A stretch of DNA of 64,000 nucleotides from Aeromonas salmonicida subsp. salmonicida. GTDB lineage: Bacteria > Pseudomonadota > Gammaproteobacteria > Enterobacterales > Aeromonadaceae. The first letter of the stretch is position 1. Each line of letters starts with the position of its first letter. This document shows positions 7,507-16,547 of the stretch, in pieces. The position numbers were made by a program, and so were the translations under genes. Location: the NCBI RefSeq assembly GCF_001643305.1, contig NZ_LSGW01000069.1:84422-148421 (forward strand). Reading direction: 5' to 3'. Under the pieces are notes generated by a model. The model saw only the letters and a program-made list of their open reading frames with translations. It made no database searches and was not told the origin of the DNA.

Positions 7507-8760
7507 ATGGACATAGTGGTACTCGGTGGTGGCGTGGTCGGTGTGACCAGCGCCTGGTATCTGGCCAAAGCGGGCCACAAGGTAACCCTGCTGGAGCGAC
7601 GGGACGGGGTGGCGCTGGAGACCAGCCATGCCAACGCCGGCCAGATCTCCCCCGGCTATGCGGCACCCTGGGCGGCGCCCGGCATTCCCCTCAAGGCCGC
7701 CAAATGGCTGCTGCAAAAACATGCGCCTTTCACGGTGCGCCCGACCTCGGATCCTTTCCAGCTGCGCTGGATGCTGAAGATGTTCGCCAACTGCACCCCG
7801 GCAGCCTATGCCACCAACAAGGGACGCATGGTACGCCTCGCCGAATACAGCCGCGACTGCATGAAGACGCTGCGAGACGAGCTTGCACTGGACTACGAAG
7901 GACGCCAGCTCGGCACCTTGCAGCTGTTTCGAAGCCAGGCCCAGCTCGATGCCAGCAAACGAGATATCGAGGTGCTGGAAGAGTATGGCGTCCCCTATCA
8001 GTCACTGGATGCCAGTGGTTGTGAAGGGGTTGAACCGGCATTGGCACGGGTACGTGGCAAGATAGTGGGCGGCCTGCGCCTGCCGGGAGATGAAACCGGC
8101 GACTGTTTCCGCTTCACCAAGGCACTGGCCGCCGAGGCGCAAAAACTCGGGGTGGAGTTTGTCTTCAACTGCGCCATCGACGAGATTGAGCTCTCTTTGG
8201 GGCGCGCCGTGGCGGTGCGGGCCGGTGAGCAGCGTTTCAAGGCAGATGCCATCGTCTGCGCGCTGGGCAGCTATGCTACCGGCTTCCTTCGTCCGCTTGG
8301 GATCGATCTGCCTGTCTATCCGGTCAAAGGTTACTCCCTGACCCTGCCCATGACAGATGCCGATGCGGTGCCCCGCAGTACAGTGCTGGATGAAACCTAC
8401 AAGGTGGCCATCACCCGCTTTAACGAGCGGATCCGGGTCGGTGGCATGGCAGAGCTGTCGGGTTTCAATCTGGCACTCAATCCCAAGCGTTACGACACCC
8501 TGGCCATGGTGGTGGGGGATCTTTTCCCCGAAGGGGGCGATATCAGCCGCGCCGAGTTCTGGACCGGACTGCGACCCATGACACCGGACGGCACTCCCCT
8601 GGTGGGGCCAAGCCCGGTCCCCGGACTCTGGCTCAACACAGGCCACGGCACCCTGGGCTGGACCATGGCAGCCGGCTCGGGTCAGCTGCTGAGCGATCTG
8701 ATCAGCGGCAGCTCGACGGCCATCAGCGACGAGGGGCTGACCCTAGCCCGCTACGGGTAA
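7507..8760 (+). CDS. dadA: D-amino acid dehydrogenase small subunit
   Basis: A 417-residue FAD-dependent membrane-associated dehydrogenase that deaminates D-alanine and other D-amino acids to keto acids, passing electrons to the respiratory chain. The N-terminal dinucleotide motif is VLGGGVVG. The DadA signatures [19 protein letters not shown] and, near the C-terminus, [17 protein letters not shown] and [12 protein letters not shown] are clear, and the length equals E. coli DadA (432) within 4 percent. AAGGAG lies 7 bases before the ATG. The 150 bases upstream are AT-rich, fitting Lrp/CRP-type control known for dad. No alanine racemase dadX follows, unlike E. coli; a terminator and a convergent TetR gene follow instead. 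Confidence 0.94.
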   Translation: MDIVVLGGGVVGVTSAWYLAKAGHKVTLLERRDGVALETSHANAGQISPGYAAPWAAPGIPLKAAKWLLQKHAPFTVRPTSDPFQLRWMLKMFANCTPAAYATNKGRMVRLAEYSRDCMKTLRDELALDYEGRQLGTLQLFRSQAQLDASKRDIEVLEEYGVPYQSLDASGCEGVEPALARVRGKIVGGLRLPGDETGDCFRFTKALAAEAQKLGVEFVFNCAIDEIELSLGRAVAVRAGEQRFKADAIVCALGSYATGFLRPLGIDLPVYPVKGYSLTLPMTDADAVPRSTVLDETYKVAITRFNERIRVGGMAELSGFNLALNPKRYDTLAMVVGDLFPEGGDISRAEFWTGLRPMTPDGTPLVGPSPVPGLWLNTGHGTLGWTMAAGSGQLLSDLISGSSTAISDEGLTLARYG

Positions 8761-8795
8761 GCCTGCGCCCGTCACGACCGTCGACTAGACACACA

Positions 8796-8825
8796 AAAGA
8801 GGGAGTGCATGGTCACTCCCTCTTT
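8796..8825. terminator. Bidirectional terminator between dadA and the TetR gene
   Basis: A 12-bp inverted repeat AAAGAGGGAGTG / CACTCCCTCTTT around a 6-base loop, between convergent genes. Confidence 0.85.
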
Positions 8826-8839
8826 GCATTTAGCCAATA

Positions 8840-9520
8840 TCAGTCAGCGGCCTTGACCATCAAACCCGGCATGGCCTGCCACACCCTGGCGGGGTCTGGC
8901 TCGGCAATGGCCGCCGCCACCAGCTGTTCCAGCCACTGGCGATGCAATAACCACATCTGCGGCCCTTCTCTTCCCTGCTCCTTGGCGCACTGCTTCACCA
9001 AATCTGCCGTTCGGTAGAGGTATCGCACCAGAGCGGTCAATTCGGGCTCGGGCCAACGGCAACCGAAATGGCGCAGCCGCTCGGACCAGAATGCCACCTG
9101 ACCTCGTTCATGCTCACACTCCAGCTCATGCAATGCCGGCACCAGATCCATTGCCTGCCACAAGGCGCCATAGCCAACGAAGCGGGTATCCAGCTCATCC
9201 AGCGCCTGATCCAGCAGTTGCAAGGTTTGTGGCCAGCTGCTGGCCTCCTGGCGGATCACTTCCTGCGCCGCGCATACGGCCGCCAGCCAGTCCATGGCCA
9301 ACCGGCAGATGATGGCCTCCTTGTTGGGAAAGAGATGATAGAGCGACTTGATCCCTACCCCGGCTCGCGCCGCTATGGCGTTGGTATTGATTGCCAGAAA
9401 TCCCTGCTCCTGCAACAGCGCCAGAGTGGCCTGCTCTATCCGGGTCACCGTCTCCTGACTGCGCTGCTGCCTGGGCTGGCGCCGCATACAGAGATCGGTG
9501 GGCAATGGCGGTTCTGACAT
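8840..9520 (-). CDS. TetR/AcrR-family transcriptional regulator
   Basis: A 226-residue regulator. The N-terminal helix-turn-helix is the TetR type (ALLQEQGFLAINTNAIAARA followed by GVGIKSLYHLFPNKEAI). The C-terminal ligand domain is helical and of unknown specificity. The frame stays open to 9655, but the start at 9520 is preferred because GAGGGAG lies 7 bases upstream and about 45 extra residues have no family counterpart. It is divergent from the amidohydrolase gene across 179 bases that contain two perfect palindromes, so it probably regulates itself and that neighbour. Confidence 0.88.
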   Translation of the reverse strand: MSEPPLPTDLCMRRQPRQQRSQETVTRIEQATLALLQEQGFLAINTNAIAARAGVGIKSLYHLFPNKEAIICRLAMDWLAAVCAAQEVIRQEASSWPQTLQLLDQALDELDTRFVGYGALWQAMDLVPALHELECEHERGQVAFWSERLRHFGCRWPEPELTALVRYLYRTADLVKQCAKEQGREGPQMWLLHRQWLEQLVAAAIAEPDPARVWQAMPGLMVKAAD

Positions 9521-9534
9521 GAGTACTCCCTCAC

Positions 9535-9674
9535 CTTGGTCACCAAGCATGGTTTTATAACTGCATGATGAAACAAGGAAAATATAAGTCAAAAAGAATA
9601 TTTTCAGTAATTGCTGGCATTTATCCCGGAAGCTGCAATAAACAGAGGTGCTCATATTTGCAGTAAAAACTGCA
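9535..9674. promoter_or_regulatory. Two palindromes in the TetR/amidohydrolase divergent promoter
   Basis: CTTGGT-C-ACCAAG occupies 9535-9547, just upstream of the TetR start. TGCAGT-AAAA-ACTGCA occupies 9659-9674, 25 bases before the amidohydrolase ATG. Between them the DNA is AT-rich. Either could be the operator of the TetR protein; the assignment is inference from position and symmetry. Confidence 0.5.
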
Positions 9675-9699
9675 TTCTAACCAGGGAGAGCAATCGCAT

Positions 9700-11631
9700 A
9701 TGGATGGCAAGCAACAAGGTTTTACACTGAGCGCGGCGCTGCTGCTGATGGCCGGACTGCTGACCGGCTGCAACCAGGAGAGCACGGAACCAACAGCGCA
9801 ACGGACCCTCTATCTCAACGGCAAGATCCACACTCAGGATGGGCAACGCAGGGTCGCCGAGGCCATGGTGGTTGCCGATGGCAAGTTTCTCTATGTGGGC
9901 ACGCTGCAAGGGGCCAAGGCCTATCAGACGGCCGGCAGTCAGTCGGTGGATCTGAAAGGCCGGATGGTATTGCCAGGTCTGCACGACAACCATATCCATC
10001 TGCTCGGCACAGTGGCACTGGATATGTGCGATCTCGATGGTCAGAGCGTCACGCTGGATCAGTTGGCGGACAAGATAAAAACATGTCTGCCCCGTTATGC
10101 CCCGGGCAAGGGAAACTGGCTGGTGGTCAATCAATGGTCGCCCTACGACGGCAATACGCCGACGGCGACCCATGCCACCCTGCTGGCCGCGCTGGATGTC
10201 GCGGCGCCAGACAATCCGGTGGTGCTCTTTGGGGTCGATGGTCATGCCAGTGCCTACAACTCGCAAGCGCTGGCCAGTGCGCAGGATCAGGATGGCAATA
10301 CAGTGGGTTTCAACGATGTGACCCTGGCACCGGGGGGCGTGTTTGCACATTTTCAGCCCTACGTTGACCTGACCAGTGGCGTGATCAGGGAGGGGGCTCG
10401 CAACGCCATTCCTGTGCCGGAAACCACAGTGCTCAACGCCAGCGATGAACAGGCGGCAGCAGAGTATGACAAGATATTGCCTGCGGTCTCTTCCTTGATG
10501 GCTTCCCGTGGCATAACCGGGATCCAGGATGCCTGCGCCACCGATTTCATCCGCCAGCGCCTGCTCAACATGCAGAAACGTGGATTGCTGCACATGCGCG
10601 TCACTGCCGCCACCTGTTTTCACCAGGATGACTACAGCGGCAAGCTGGATATTGCCGGCCACCTCGCCAAGGCCAGCCAGGTCAGGAGCGCCTTTGCCGA
10701 CAATCCGCTGATCAAGGCCGATGCCGTGAAGATCTTCCTCGATGGCGTGCTGGAAGGAGATCCCTTCACCACACCGCCCTTTCTGCCCAATGCAGGCATG
10801 CTTGAAAACTATCACCACCCCCATCTGACCATGGATCTTGCCACAGAGCAGGTGACCATCACCGCCAACAGCGAGGATGCTGGCAGCAATGGCATCGTCA
10901 ATTACCGGGATGCCGACCTCAAGGACTATGTCACCGCCCTCGATAACGCGGGTTTCAGCATTCATATGCACAGCATCGGCGATCGCAGCACCCGGGTCGG
11001 ACTGGATGCCTTGCAGGCCGCCCGTACCAGCAATGGTGACAAGGGGATCCCCCATACCCTGGCCCATCTGCAGGTTGTCCACCCTGACGATCAGAAAAGG
11101 CTGGGGGAACTGGGGCTGTATCTCACCTTCACCTATGCCTGGACCACGCCCCAGATAGCCTATGACATGCTGGTCACCCCCTTCATCCAGCCGACCAGGG
11201 CAGGACAATCCTTGAGCGAGGCACTGTATGACCCCCTCGGCTACCTGCACGATGCGCTCTATCCGGTCGAGAATGCTCGCAAGGCGGGCGCCATCCTGGT
11301 GGCAGGCAGCGATGCACCTGTGGATAGCCGGGACCCCCGCCCCTTCGTCAACATGGCAGCAGGGATCGCCAAAGCGGCGGGCGATGGCGAGGATTACCGC
11401 CCCCATCAGCGCACCTCCCTCGCCGAAATACTGGCGGCCTATACCATCAATGGGGCCAAGGCAGTACGCCAGCAAGCCGTCACAGGATCCATCGAGACAG
11501 GCAAGTCCGCCGATTTCATCGTGCTGGACAGGGATCTGTTCGCCCTGGTCGAGGCCGGAACACCGGCCAGGATAGCCGAGACCGAGGTCGAGCTGACTGT
11601 CTTCAAGGGGGAAACCGTCTACTCTCGCTGA
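9700..11631 (+). CDS. Lipoprotein metal-dependent amidohydrolase (YtcJ-like, amidohydrolase family 3)
   Basis: A 643-residue exported hydrolase. The N-terminus has a lipoprotein signal (LLTGC, lipidated Cys24), so it is anchored on the periplasmic side of a membrane. The TIM-barrel amidohydrolase begins with the TLYLNGKIHT beta-sandwich. The metal ligands are the HDNHIHL pair near residue 95, a His in SIHMHSIGD, a His in THTLAHLQ-like sequence (here PHTLAHLQ), and Asp in LVAGSDAPVDS. The substrate is unknown; relatives hydrolyse N-acyl or formamide-type bonds. It is divergent from the TetR gene and ends in its own terminator, so it is probably a one-gene regulon of that regulator. Confidence 0.85.
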   Translation: MDGKQQGFTLSAALLLMAGLLTGCNQESTEPTAQRTLYLNGKIHTQDGQRRVAEAMVVADGKFLYVGTLQGAKAYQTAGSQSVDLKGRMVLPGLHDNHIHLLGTVALDMCDLDGQSVTLDQLADKIKTCLPRYAPGKGNWLVVNQWSPYDGNTPTATHATLLAALDVAAPDNPVVLFGVDGHASAYNSQALASAQDQDGNTVGFNDVTLAPGGVFAHFQPYVDLTSGVIREGARNAIPVPETTVLNASDEQAAAEYDKILPAVSSLMASRGITGIQDACATDFIRQRLLNMQKRGLLHMRVTAATCFHQDDYSGKLDIAGHLAKASQVRSAFADNPLIKADAVKIFLDGVLEGDPFTTPPFLPNAGMLENYHHPHLTMDLATEQVTITANSEDAGSNGIVNYRDADLKDYVTALDNAGFSIHMHSIGDRSTRVGLDALQAARTSNGDKGIPHTLAHLQVVHPDDQKRLGELGLYLTFTYAWTTPQIAYDMLVTPFIQPTRAGQSLSEALYDPLGYLHDALYPVENARKAGAILVAGSDAPVDSRDPRPFVNMAAGIAKAAGDGEDYRPHQRTSLAEILAAYTINGAKAVRQQAVTGSIETGKSADFIVLDRDLFALVEAGTPARIAETEVELTVFKGETVYSR

Positions 11632-11692
11632 GCCATCAAGACCCCTGCCGTGCACCATGCAGGCGGCAGGCCTTTCCAACGCCAGAAAGCAG

Positions 11693-11718
11693 GAGCAGCC
11701 CAGGCTGCTCTTTTTATT
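11693..11718 (+). terminator. Terminator of the amidohydrolase gene
   Basis: GAGCAGC-CCAG-GCTGCTC hairpin followed by TTTTTATT on the plus strand. Confidence 0.85.
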
Positions 11719-11846
11719 GCGTCAGATGAACCTCTCTTTGGCTCGCGAGATACCGCCCTTTTTCTTCCTCTTTTCCTCCTCTCTTAACACTGGCTTAAGG
11801 ATCCCCTGTCACCTTGCAGCCATTGTCATGAACGGAGCCACCCTGT

Positions 11847-13013
11847 ATGAGCACCCTCAGAGATGCCCTGCGTCGTTTCGACGGTCAGCGCCGTTGCTGG
11901 ACGGCCGGGCTTGAGCGATCCCTCCTCGCCTGGCTTGCCAGACGAGGCAAGCTGCCGGCCTCAAACCAGCCACCCCAACGGATCCTCATCATCCGCAGCA
12001 CCAACCGGATCGGCAACAATCTGTTCCTGCTGCCGTTTTTGCAACAGGTGCGCCGCGCCCATCCTTTTGCCGAGATAGAACTGGTGTGCAGCGGTGGACA
12101 ACTGCTTCCCTTTCTTGGCGACAAGCAGTTGCAGCGCATCCATCAGATCAGGTTGCAGGGCAAGCACCTTATCCCGGCACTACCCCGGTTGTGGCATCTG
12201 CGTCGCCAACACTATGACAGTGTCTATGTGCCCTTTGCCTCCAGCACGGATCACCTGATCGCCGCCTGGGTACGGGCCAGCGAGAAGGTGGGGTTTGACG
12301 ATGCCAGAGGCGATGTGCTGTTTGACCGGCTGATCGCGCCCGACACTCACTGCCACTACGCTCACCAACCGCTGCAGCTGCTGGGCATGCAGGCCAGCCA
12401 GGCCGATCAGATTGAACTGGGTAGTCAGCTACATGCCGCCTGCCCCCACCTGACCGCGCTGGCACAGGCTCATCCCGGCCGCCCCCTCATCGGCTTTTTC
12501 ACCGGCGCACGCAAGGGCAAGTGGCTCTCCCTTCCCCAATGGCAGCGGCTGCTCGGGGATCTGCGCCGCCACAGCCCGGATGCCCTGCTGATCCAGCTCA
12601 CGGATCCTGCCTCCCCTTTGCCGCCGCTTGGCGACATGCAGGTATCCCTTCACACCTTAAGCGAACTGACCCGCTTCACCGGCGGCCTCACCCTCTTTGT
12701 CAGCTGCGACACAGGCCCCCTTCATCTGGCCGCCGCCAGCGGTGTGCCTTGCCTCGGGCTCTTTACCCAGACAGATCCCGCGCGCTACGGCTGCCTCGGG
12801 GCCCGGCACCTCAACCAAGTGGTCGACGATCGCAATGCCATTGCCCTCGATGCCTACTGGCTTGCCGAGACGCTGGCGCGCCAGCAAACACCTAGGGAGC
12901 GGCAAGCCCCTCTCTCTCACGTGCAGTACCAGCCAGCATCCGGGGCTCTCTTGCTGGACGGCACCGGGTTGCCCCTTGGCGTTAAAACGGGCGGCCAAAG
13001 CCAGCCGTTTTAA
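11847..13013 (+). CDS. Glycosyltransferase family 9 (heptosyltransferase-like)
   Basis: A 388-residue GT-B fold protein related to ADP-heptose:LPS heptosyltransferases. The N-terminal Rossmann half starts RILIIRSTNRIGNNLFLLPF. The nucleotide-sugar site motif is present as SCDTGPLHLAAASGVPCLGLF at roughly residues 285-305. Heptosyltransferases WaaC/WaaF/WaaQ act on the cytoplasmic face during LPS core assembly, but acceptor and donor are unknown here. There are no neighbouring LPS genes, so it is an isolated transferase. GGAG lies about 10 bases before the ATG. Its 3' end lies inside a long inverted repeat. Confidence 0.8.
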   Translation: MSTLRDALRRFDGQRRCWTAGLERSLLAWLARRGKLPASNQPPQRILIIRSTNRIGNNLFLLPFLQQVRRAHPFAEIELVCSGGQLLPFLGDKQLQRIHQIRLQGKHLIPALPRLWHLRRQHYDSVYVPFASSTDHLIAAWVRASEKVGFDDARGDVLFDRLIAPDTHCHYAHQPLQLLGMQASQADQIELGSQLHAACPHLTALAQAHPGRPLIGFFTGARKGKWLSLPQWQRLLGDLRRHSPDALLIQLTDPASPLPPLGDMQVSLHTLSELTRFTGGLTLFVSCDTGPLHLAAASGVPCLGLFTQTDPARYGCLGARHLNQVVDDRNAIALDAYWLAETLARQQTPRERQAPLSHVQYQPASGALLLDGTGLPLGVKTGGQSQPF

Positions 13014-13018
13014 CGCCA
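12977..13018. repeat. 14-bp perfect inverted repeat across the GT9 stop codon
   Basis: TGGCGTTAAAACGG at 12977-12990 is matched by CCGTTTTAACGCCA at 13005-13018, with a smaller GGC-CAAA-GCC stem in the loop. The right arm contains the TAA stop at 13011-13013. It may work as a terminator toward convergent DNA, though no long T-run follows. Confidence 0.7.
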
Positions 13019-13078
13019 GGACCCGGAGAACATGAAGAGAAACAATGACTCGGCGGGGTATCCCCCCGCTATGATGCC

Positions 13079-13849
13079 TTATCGATAGCGGGCTTCGATG
13101 AGGGCCAGCTGGCCACTCTGGCGCAGCATGACCAGGACGCGGGAGAACTCGGCGGCCCGGCGGTGGAAAGGAGACGTGTTGGCGATGCAGAGGGTCAGCG
13201 GGGTCAATCCCAGCTGGAGCGGCACCTCGACTATCTGTCCGGTCAGCCCCAGCTGGCTCAGCTTGAAGTTGGCCACTATGGAATCGGTGAACATCAGATC
13301 GCCCCGACCGGCCGAGAGCATCTTGAAGACGTTATCCACATTCATGGTCAGATGGACCTTGAATCCCGCCAGATTCTCCTTGCCCCAGCCATTGCCGATA
13401 TAGTCGAGAATGGTAAACCCCTTGAGATCGGCCAGGGATTTTGCCTGCTGGATCTGCGCCATCCCGGGGTGTCCTGCCTGGGTGAACACCGTCAGTGCAG
13501 AGAAGGCGATCGGCTCTTCGACTATCCGGGTATAACCCCGTCGCTCCAGGGTCGGCACAGTGACAAAGCCGTCGGCCTGGCCTGAACGTACCCGCTTCTG
13601 GGCCCGTCGCCAGGGATACCCCTCGTGGCTCACCCTGATATCCAGTTCACTGGCGACCCTGTCCATCACATCCACCATGATGCCCCGCATCTTGCCCTGC
13701 TCGTCCCGCCAGGAGTAGGGGGCAAAATCATCGAAATAGACCATTTTGAGCACAGGAACAGGCGCTGCCAGCGGGCAGGTCGTCAGCAACAGCGCCCATA
13801 GACTCCCGATCCAGACTCCTGGTTTCATCTTTTCCAGCCCCATCGACAT
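13079..13849 (-). CDS. Periplasmic substrate-binding protein, amino-acid ABC family (SBP_bac_3)
   Basis: A protein of up to 256 residues with the family-3 solute-binding fold (VLKMVYFDDFAPYSW then GIMVDVMDRVASEL, and a late block LGLTPLTLCIANTSP). The signal peptide is best seen from the in-frame Met at 13828 (MKPGVWIGSLWALLLTTCP), so the true start may be 13828 rather than 13849. No permease or ATPase genes adjoin, which is common for orphan members with sensory roles. Ligand unknown. It converges with the GT9 gene. Confidence 0.78.
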   Translation of the reverse strand: MSMGLEKMKPGVWIGSLWALLLTTCPLAAPVPVLKMVYFDDFAPYSWRDEQGKMRGIMVDVMDRVASELDIRVSHEGYPWRRAQKRVRSGQADGFVTVPTLERRGYTRIVEEPIAFSALTVFTQAGHPGMAQIQQAKSLADLKGFTILDYIGNGWGKENLAGFKVHLTMNVDNVFKMLSAGRGDLMFTDSIVANFKLSQLGLTGQIVEVPLQLGLTPLTLCIANTSPFHRRAAEFSRVLVMLRQSGQLALIEARYR

Positions 13850-13906
13850 CAGCCTGACCTGAGCCTAGTGCAAGCAGGCCGGGTGCGGGCAAGCGGCAAC
13901 AAAAAC

Positions 13907-13932
13907 AGAGGGAAGGCTTGCGCCTTCCCTCT
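13907..13932 (-). terminator. Terminator of metE
   Basis: AGAGGGAAGG / CCTTCCCTCT stem with a 6-base loop. Read on the minus strand, it is followed by TGTTTTTGTT, so it terminates the leftward metE transcript. Confidence 0.85.
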
Positions 13933-14034
13933 TTCGTTATGCCCGTTCTCTTTTGTTATGTGCAGATCTGTTCTTTGGTCTACACGCTAGTTTTTCACTC
14001 TAGATTCTCACTCTGATTTGCACGCTTGCCGGGA

Positions 14035-16317
14035 TCAGGCCAGCTCGGTCCGCAGCGCTTTGGTGGCATTGACCATCACCTTGAGTGCAGCTTCCGTCTC
14101 TTCCCAGCCCCGGGTCTTGAGGCCGCAATCCGGGTTGACCCAGAGCCGATCTGCCGGGATCTGCTTGGCTGCCTTGCGGATCAGATCCTCAATCCAGCCC
14201 TGGCTCGGCACGTTCGGTGAGTGGATGTCATACACGCCCGGACCGATCTCGTTGGGGTAGTTGAAGCGCTCGAACGCTTCAAGCAACTGCATCTGGCTGC
14301 GGCTGGTCTCTATGGTGATCACGTCCGCATCCAGCGCCGCCACCGCCTCTATGATGAGGTTGAAATCGCTATAACACATGTGGGTGTGGATCTGGGTGCT
14401 GTCTACCACCGGGCTTGCGCTCAGGCGGAAAGCGCGCACCGCCCAGTCCAGATATGCCTGGTGATCCTGCTTGCGCAGGGGCAGCCCTTCACGGATCGCA
14501 GGCTCGTCGATCTGGATGATCTTGATGCCGGCGGCTTCCAGATCCGCCACCTCGTCACGAATGGCCAGACCAATCTGCAGAGCAGACTGCTCGCGGCTCA
14601 CGTCTTCCCGCGGGAAGGACCAGCAGAGAATGGTCACGGGCCCCGTCAGCATCCCCTTGACAGGTTTGTCGGTCAGGCTCTGGGCAAACTTGGTCCACTC
14701 GAGGGTCATTGGGGTCGGGCGGTCGATATCCGTGGTGATCACCGGCGGCTTGACGCAGCGGGAGCCATAGCTCTGTACCCAGCCGAAGCGGGTGATGGCA
14801 AAGCCGTCCAGCAACTCACCGAAGTACTCCACCATGTCGTTGCGCTCGGCCTCGCCATGCACCAGCACGTCCAGCCCGATGGCCTCCTGGCGCTCGATGG
14901 CCTCCTGGCGCTCGATGGCATCCTTGATTTGGGCCTGGATGCCCGCCTCGTAAGCACTGTCGTCGATGCGACCGGCCCGCCACTCCTGACGCAGCACCCG
15001 AATTTCCGAGGTCTGCGGGAAGGAGCCAATGGTGGTGGTGGGCAGCAGCGGCAGCTTGAGATCATTGCGCTGCGCCTGCGCCCGTACCGGATAGGCACTC
15101 TGGCGGTCGAAATCGCTGTTGGTCAGGCTGGCCAGACGAGACTGCACCGCTTTCTTGTGGACCCGGCTATCGGATTCCCGATCCACGAGGGGCTGACTGT
15201 AAGCGGTGATCTTGTCCAGATCCCCTCCGTCCAAGTAGTCGGAGAGCAGCCCCAGCTCGTAGCACTTTTGCAGGGCGAAGGCGAACCAGCTGCGGGTCTG
15301 GGGATCCAGCTCGTGCTCCAGGGTCAAGTCCACCGGGCTGTGCAGCAGGGAACAGGAAGAGGCAACCCAGAGCCGCTCGCCGAGCTTCTCTTTCAGTGCT
15401 TTCAGCGTCGGCGCCAGCTTGGCCAGGTTGGCACGCCAGACGTTGCGACCATTGATCACCCCGGCCGAGAGGACCCACTGGGCCGGCAAGTGCGGGACCA
15501 GGGTCTCCAGCTGCTCGGGGGCGGCCACCAGATCCAGGTGCAGGCCATCCACCTTCAGGCTGGTGATGATGTCGCGCTGATGGGCCACTGAGCCGAAATA
15601 GGTGGTGAGCAGCAGCTTGCAGGGGCCGCTCAGGCGCTCATAGGCGTTGAGGTAGGCCAGGCGCCACTCGTCCGGCAGGTCCAGCGCCAGGGCCGGCTCG
15701 TCGATCTGCACCCACTCCACCCCTTGCGCGGCCAGCTTGGCCAGTATCTCCTGATAGACGATCAGCAGGCGATCGAGCAGTTCGAGGCGAGAGAAGCCGC
15801 TCTCTTTCTCCTTGCCAAGCCAGAGGTAGGAGACGGGCCCCAGCAGCACGGCCTTGACCGGCAGCCCCAGCGCCTTGGCCTCTTCCACTTCGTCAAACAG
15901 TTGGCTCCAGCCCAGCTTGAAGCGCTGATCGCGGCTGAACTCGGGCACCAGGTAGTGGTAGTTGGTATTGAACCACTTGGTCATCTCGGCGGCGGCGGCA
16001 GACGGGCCGGTCGGCGCACGGCCACGGGCCACCCGGAACAGGGTATCGAGATCGGTATCCCCATGGCGGTGACGGGCAGGCACCGCATCCACCAGCAAAC
16101 TGGTGCCGAGCACTTGGTCGTACCAGGCAAAATCCCCCACCGGCAGCAGGTTGACCCCGGCGGTGCGCTGGGCCTGCCAGTGGCGCTCACGCAGGCTCTT
16201 GCCGGTGGCGATGAGTTCTGCCTGGGTGGTCTCGCCACGCCAGTAGGATTCGAGGGCAAATTTCAGCTCGCGCTTGGCGCCGATACGGGGGAAGCCCAGT
16301 GTGTGTGCTCGTGTCAT
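14035..16317 (-). CDS. metE: Cobalamin-independent methionine synthase
   Basis: A 760-residue enzyme transferring methyl from methyltetrahydrofolate-triglutamate to homocysteine, the last step of methionine synthesis. Both halves of the two-barrel protein are intact, starting [14 protein letters not shown] (here [10 protein letters not shown]). Zinc ligands lie in [10 protein letters not shown] and [10 protein letters not shown], and [11 protein letters not shown] and [13 protein letters not shown] are typical. Around residues 467-478 the six residues IERQEA occur twice in tandem, encoded by an exact 18-bp duplication; other MetE proteins I recall have one copy. metE is divergent from its activator metR, as in enterics. 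Confidence 0.96.
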   Translation of the reverse strand: MTRAHTLGFPRIGAKRELKFALESYWRGETTQAELIATGKSLRERHWQAQRTAGVNLLPVGDFAWYDQVLGTSLLVDAVPARHRHGDTDLDTLFRVARGRAPTGPSAAAAEMTKWFNTNYHYLVPEFSRDQRFKLGWSQLFDEVEEAKALGLPVKAVLLGPVSYLWLGKEKESGFSRLELLDRLLIVYQEILAKLAAQGVEWVQIDEPALALDLPDEWRLAYLNAYERLSGPCKLLLTTYFGSVAHQRDIITSLKVDGLHLDLVAAPEQLETLVPHLPAQWVLSAGVINGRNVWRANLAKLAPTLKALKEKLGERLWVASSCSLLHSPVDLTLEHELDPQTRSWFAFALQKCYELGLLSDYLDGGDLDKITAYSQPLVDRESDSRVHKKAVQSRLASLTNSDFDRQSAYPVRAQAQRNDLKLPLLPTTTIGSFPQTSEIRVLRQEWRAGRIDDSAYEAGIQAQIKDAIERQEAIERQEAIGLDVLVHGEAERNDMVEYFGELLDGFAITRFGWVQSYGSRCVKPPVITTDIDRPTPMTLEWTKFAQSLTDKPVKGMLTGPVTILCWSFPREDVSREQSALQIGLAIRDEVADLEAAGIKIIQIDEPAIREGLPLRKQDHQAYLDWAVRAFRLSASPVVDSTQIHTHMCYSDFNLIIEAVAALDADVITIETSRSQMQLLEAFERFNYPNEIGPGVYDIHSPNVPSQGWIEDLIRKAAKQIPADRLWVNPDCGLKTRGWEETEAALKVMVNATKALRTELA
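14883..14918. repeat. 18-bp tandem duplication inside metE
   Basis: CCTCCTGGCGCTCGATGG occurs at 14883-14900 and again, identical, at 14901-14918. It keeps the frame and adds six residues (IERQEA) to a helix preceding the conserved [14 protein letters not shown] stretch. Confidence 0.9.
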
Positions 16318-16419
16318 AGGTCCAATTCCTTATGCTCATTCATCTGATGGGAAACTGGATGATTTGGCCATCCAGATGTTTACACATCCAAAATGACAAG
16401 ATAAGGTGGCCTTGGCTAT

Positions 16420-16432
16420 TGAATACTCTTCA
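16420..16432. promoter_or_regulatory. MetR-like binding site in the metE-metR divergent promoter
   Basis: TGAATACTCTTCA is an exact TGAA-N5-TTCA dyad, the core recognised by MetR in enteric bacteria. It lies 103 bases from the metE start and 116 from the metR start. Nearby AGATGTTT/ACACATCC (about 16373-16389) loosely resembles MetJ met boxes, but I cannot support that. Confidence 0.65.
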
Positions 16433-16462
16433 ACTGGCTCTCAAATAATCCGCAACTAGCGT

Positions 16463-16530
16463 GCAAGAGCCTCTTCAACGGACATGTAAGAGAGCGTTCA
16501 ACGGATATGCAAGAAAGCCTTCAACTGATG
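16463..16530 (+). repeat. Three imperfect 23-bp tandem repeats in the metR leader
   Basis: Units begin at 16463, 16486 and 16509 and share the pattern GYAAGARAGC..TTCAACKGAYAT. Each contains TTCAAC, so the MetR half-site TTCA recurs exactly every 23 bp. They lie between the MetR dyad and the metR ribosome site. Confidence 0.8.
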
Positions 16531-16547
16531 CAACAAGGAGCCACGTC

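Noticed and set aside
12977..13018. Integron attC-like site from the GTTAAAAC/GTTTTAAC arms
   Set aside because: The arms are in the wrong order for RYYYAAC...GTTRRRY, there are no extrahelical bases or cassette, and no integrase is near.
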